Shown here in pieces: positions 62,078-64,000 of a stretch of 64,000 nt of DNA; position 1 is the first letter of the stretch; every line of letters starts with the position of its first letter. Origin of the DNA: Brevundimonas poindexterae (GTDB taxonomy: Bacteria; Pseudomonadota; Alphaproteobacteria; Caulobacterales; Caulobacteraceae); assembly GCF_020524625.1 (NCBI RefSeq), contig NZ_JAIVLL010000003.1, positions 62,001-126,000 of the forward strand. The letters are read 5' to 3'. The position numbers and the translations under genes were made by a program. The notes under the pieces were generated by a model. It did no database searches. It saw nothing but the letters and a program-made list of their open reading frames with translations, and had not been told where the DNA came from.

Positions 62078-63121
62078 ATGAATCCTGCCACCGCCGCCAT
62101 CCGTCAGCTTCAGGACGCGCCCTTTCCCGATCCGGTCACGCGCTGGGCCATCGACAGTCTGGTGACCGAGGCGCGCAAGCGACTGGACCGCGAGGCGCCG
62201 CACGACGAGGGGGCCTTCGCCCGGTCGATGACCGAGCGTCCTGTGGCCGAACACACCGAAGCGGCCAATGATCAGCACTATGAGCTGCCGCCCGAATTCT
62301 TCGAGATCTGCCTGGGCGACCGGCTGAAATACTCCTGCTGCCTCTATCCGACCGGCGACGAGACCCTGGACGAGGCCGAGGTTCTGGCGCTGCGGGAGAC
62401 CTGCGAGCATGCCGATCTGGCGGACGGCCAGACCATTCTGGAGCTGGGCTGCGGATGGGGGTCGCTGAGCCTCTGGATGGCCGAGCAGTTTCCGGCCGCG
62501 CGGATCGTCGCCGTCTCCAACAGTCACGGCCAGCGCGGGCATATCGAGGCCGAGGCCCGGGCGCGCGGCCTGCAGAACCTGACCGTCATTACCTGTGACA
62601 TGAATGACTTCGAGCCCCCCGCCGATGTGGTGGGCCGGATCGACCGGATCGTCTCGGTCGAGATGTTCGAGCACATGGCCAACTGGCGCGCCCTGCTGAC
62701 CCGGGCGCGCAGCTGGCTGAAGCCGGACGGGCGGATGTTCATCCATATCTTCACCCACCGCGATGCGCCTTACCGGTTCGACCACACCGACAGCGGCGAC
62801 TTCATCGCCCAGCACTTCTTCACCGGCGGCGTCATGCCCAGCCGGGGCCTGATCCGGCAGTTCCCCGATCTGTTCGAGGTCGAGAGCGAATGGACCTGGA
62901 ACGGCGAGCACTATGCCCGCACCGCGCGGCACTGGCTGGCCAATATGGATCAGAACGCCGACCGCGTGGCCGAACTGATGGAAGCGACCTATGGCGATCA
63001 GGCCCGGCTGTGGACCCGGCGCTGGCGCCGCTTCTATCTGGCGACGGCAGGTCTGTTCGGAAATGACGGAGGCCGCACCTGGGCGGTCAGCCACTATCGC
63101 CTCAAGCCCGTGGCGGGCTGA
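62078..63121 (+). CDS. Cyclopropane-fatty-acyl-phospholipid synthase-like methyltransferase
   Basis: 347 residues. ILELGCGWGSLSLWMAEQFP is the SAM-binding motif I; YELPPEFFEICLGDRLKYSC and SVEMFEHM are core CFA-synthase motifs. It lacks the 100-residue N-terminal domain of E. coli Cfa, as do the CFA-like methyltransferases of many alphaproteobacteria. A role in methylating or cyclopropanating membrane lipids, perhaps as an oxidative-stress response, is inferred from the cluster. DUF2177 follows after 15 bases. Confidence 0.9.
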   Translation: MNPATAAIRQLQDAPFPDPVTRWAIDSLVTEARKRLDREAPHDEGAFARSMTERPVAEHTEAANDQHYELPPEFFEICLGDRLKYSCCLYPTGDETLDEAEVLALRETCEHADLADGQTILELGCGWGSLSLWMAEQFPAARIVAVSNSHGQRGHIEAEARARGLQNLTVITCDMNDFEPPADVVGRIDRIVSVEMFEHMANWRALLTRARSWLKPDGRMFIHIFTHRDAPYRFDHTDSGDFIAQHFFTGGVMPSRGLIRQFPDLFEVESEWTWNGEHYARTARHWLANMDQNADRVAELMEATYGDQARLWTRRWRRFYLATAGLFGNDGGRTWAVSHYRLKPVAG

Positions 63122-63136
63122 GCAGGGAGGAACGAC

Positions 63137-63553
63137 ATGCTGAAATATCTGGCGGGCTATCTGGGCGCGGGTCTGGCGTTCGCGGCGATCGACGCCGTCT
63201 GGCTGACCACCATGACCAACCGCGTCTACAAGCCGATCCTCGGCCCGATCCTGGCGGACAAGCCGGACATGAAGGCGGCGGTGGCCTTTTATCTGATCTA
63301 CATCGCCGGGATTGTGTTCTTCGCGATTTCGCCGGCGCTGCGGGACGGTGGACTGGCGCGGGCGGCCCTGAACGGTGCGGTCCTCGGCTTCGTCGCCTAT
63401 GCCACCTATGACCTGACCAATCAGGCGACTCTGAATGTCTGGTCCAGTCGGCTGACCCTGATTGATCTGGCGTGGGGCACGGTGCTGACCCTGTCGGCGT
63501 CGAGCATCGGTTACCTGGCCGCGCGCTGGGCCGAGGGGCGGCTGGGCAGCTGA
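63137..63553 (+). CDS. DUF2177 family membrane protein
   Basis: 138 residues with four membrane segments. AAIDAVWLTTMTNRVYKPIL near the N-terminus and GFVAYATYDLTNQATLNVWS in the middle are the DUF2177 signatures. The family is often encoded in the DUF1365/flavoprotein/CFA gene neighbourhood, as here. GGAGG precedes the ATG. Function unknown. Confidence 0.9.
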   Translation: MLKYLAGYLGAGLAFAAIDAVWLTTMTNRVYKPILGPILADKPDMKAAVAFYLIYIAGIVFFAISPALRDGGLARAALNGAVLGFVAYATYDLTNQATLNVWSSRLTLIDLAWGTVLTLSASSIGYLAARWAEGRLGS

Positions 63554-63668
63554 CGCATTTTAACCCTGTTGTTCGCCACACGGGCGCAAGGCCTGTATAC
63601 GGGGATCGTATCGGTTAATCTGACCCTTCGGCCTGTCAGTTCGGCCAGAGGTTTCGTCGGGGGACGGC

Positions 63669-64000
63669 GTGCGCGCGGGTATCAATGCTTTGACGGTGGC
63701 CTTCGTGGTCGGGGTGCTTTCCGGCCTGCTGCTGACGCCGGACGGTCGGGCCTGGCTGGCGCATCCGACCCTGATGCTGGGCGGACAGGCCAATGCCTCC
63801 GCCTCTCCGGCCGAGGCCGGGGCGGTCGAGGCGGCCCCGGTCGAGACCGTCGCGGCCCCGGTTCCGCAAAGCACGCTCAAGGCCCGCTACGCCGATGGCA
63901 AGCTGACCATCGGCGTGTTCGGCGACTCCATGGCCGATGGCCTGTGGGCCGCCCTGTACCGCGATCTGGGCGATCTGGACGGCGTCAAGGTCGTCAAGTT
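63669..64000 (+). CDS. SGNH-hydrolase-like (DUF459) protein, N-terminal part
   Basis: The gene runs off the right edge after about 110 codons. A GTG start (63669) after GGGGGA gives MRAGINALTVAFVVGVLSGL, a membrane anchor or signal, then an alanine/proline-rich linker. LTIGVFGDSMADGLW is the SGNH block I, with the GDS serine. This fits DUF459 periplasmic proteins, some of which act in peptidoglycan or exopolysaccharide processes. The rest of the active site is outside the window. Confidence 0.75.
   Translation, partial: MRAGINALTVAFVVGVLSGLLLTPDGRAWLAHPTLMLGGQANASASPAEAGAVEAAPVETVAAPVPQSTLKARYADGKLTIGVFGDSMADGLWAALYRDLGDLDGVKVVK

Noticed and set aside
61903-62100. 65-codon minus-strand frame overlapping the flavoprotein start, considered as a DUF2256 protein
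   Set aside because: It lacks the CPxCGRPF and paired-cysteine pattern of DUF2256 and overlaps two better gene starts.
1-64000. tRNA, rRNA, CRISPR array, prophage, transposase or integrase
   Set aside because: None was found when reading the gaps and protein products; gaps are short and explained by promoters or terminators.

Overview
The window is a GC-rich chromosomal segment of an alphaproteobacterium, most likely a member of the Caulobacterales close to Brevundimonas or Caulobacter. That placement is my inference from gene content: a SciP homologue (DUF1153) beside flagellar genes, a likely RcdA (DUF1465), TrcR (DUF1013), sigma-54-type flagellar promoters and a CtrA-type site. Nothing in the window looks like a prophage, insertion sequence, CRISPR array, rRNA or tRNA gene, and coding density is very high.

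Layout. 1-3875: phosphate uptake and control (end of pstC, pstA, pstB, phoU, phoB). 3923-9043: a ChaN/EreA-like protein, Hsp33, a membrane-tailed short-chain dehydrogenase and a phosphoserine phosphatase/phosphoglycerate dehydrogenase fusion. 9134-14280: a GDSL autotransporter, an M23 peptidase and an ABC-2 export pair. 14405-20260: rpsU (apparently with a CTG start), COQ9-like, purE-purK, a minimal GGDEF protein, ubiX and small conserved proteins, and trcR. 20475-25011: a secreted protein joining a cyanovirin-N-like domain to a beta/gamma-crystallin domain, a quinone oxidoreductase, DUF1192, rcdA, an L,D-transpeptidase and rpmE. 25148-31272: an ABC exporter, an inositol-phosphatase family protein, efp, an atypical orphan gene, bacterioferritin with its ferredoxin, and thiE. 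31325-36889: a membrane histidine kinase, a proline-rich secreted protein, a cysteine-cluster protein with a disturbed start, a second ABC-2 system, and a DUF2975/XRE pair. 36940-45573: an M1 peptidase, an esterase, a thiolase, a thioesterase, an HxlR regulator with a GST, a hemerythrin-like protein and mnmA.

45679-53213 is a flagellar block: sciP, then flgE-flgD-fliK on the minus strand facing away from flgK-flgL on the plus strand. The 382-base gap between fliK and flgK carries two almost identical sigma-54-type promoters, one for each arm, and a CTAA-N7-TTAA CtrA-type site precedes sciP. 53332-56833 is an Mla-type lipid transport operon (MlaE, MlaF, MlaD and a lipoprotein). 57734-59657 is a 3-oxoacid CoA-transferase operon in which an RNA 2'-phosphotransferase gene (kptA) lies between the two subunit genes, behind a near-perfect palindrome. 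59748-63553 is a fatty-acid-modification cluster (DUF1365, flavin amine oxidase-like, cyclopropane synthase-like methyltransferase, DUF2177). The window ends inside a DUF459/SGNH-like gene.

The points most worth a second look are kptA inside the CoA-transferase operon, the SerB-SerA fusion, the CTG start of rpsU, the disturbed 5' end of the cysteine-cluster gene near a Fur-like site, the two-domain CVNH/crystallin protein, five exact 17-residue repeats in FliK, and an orphan gene with foreign codon use.
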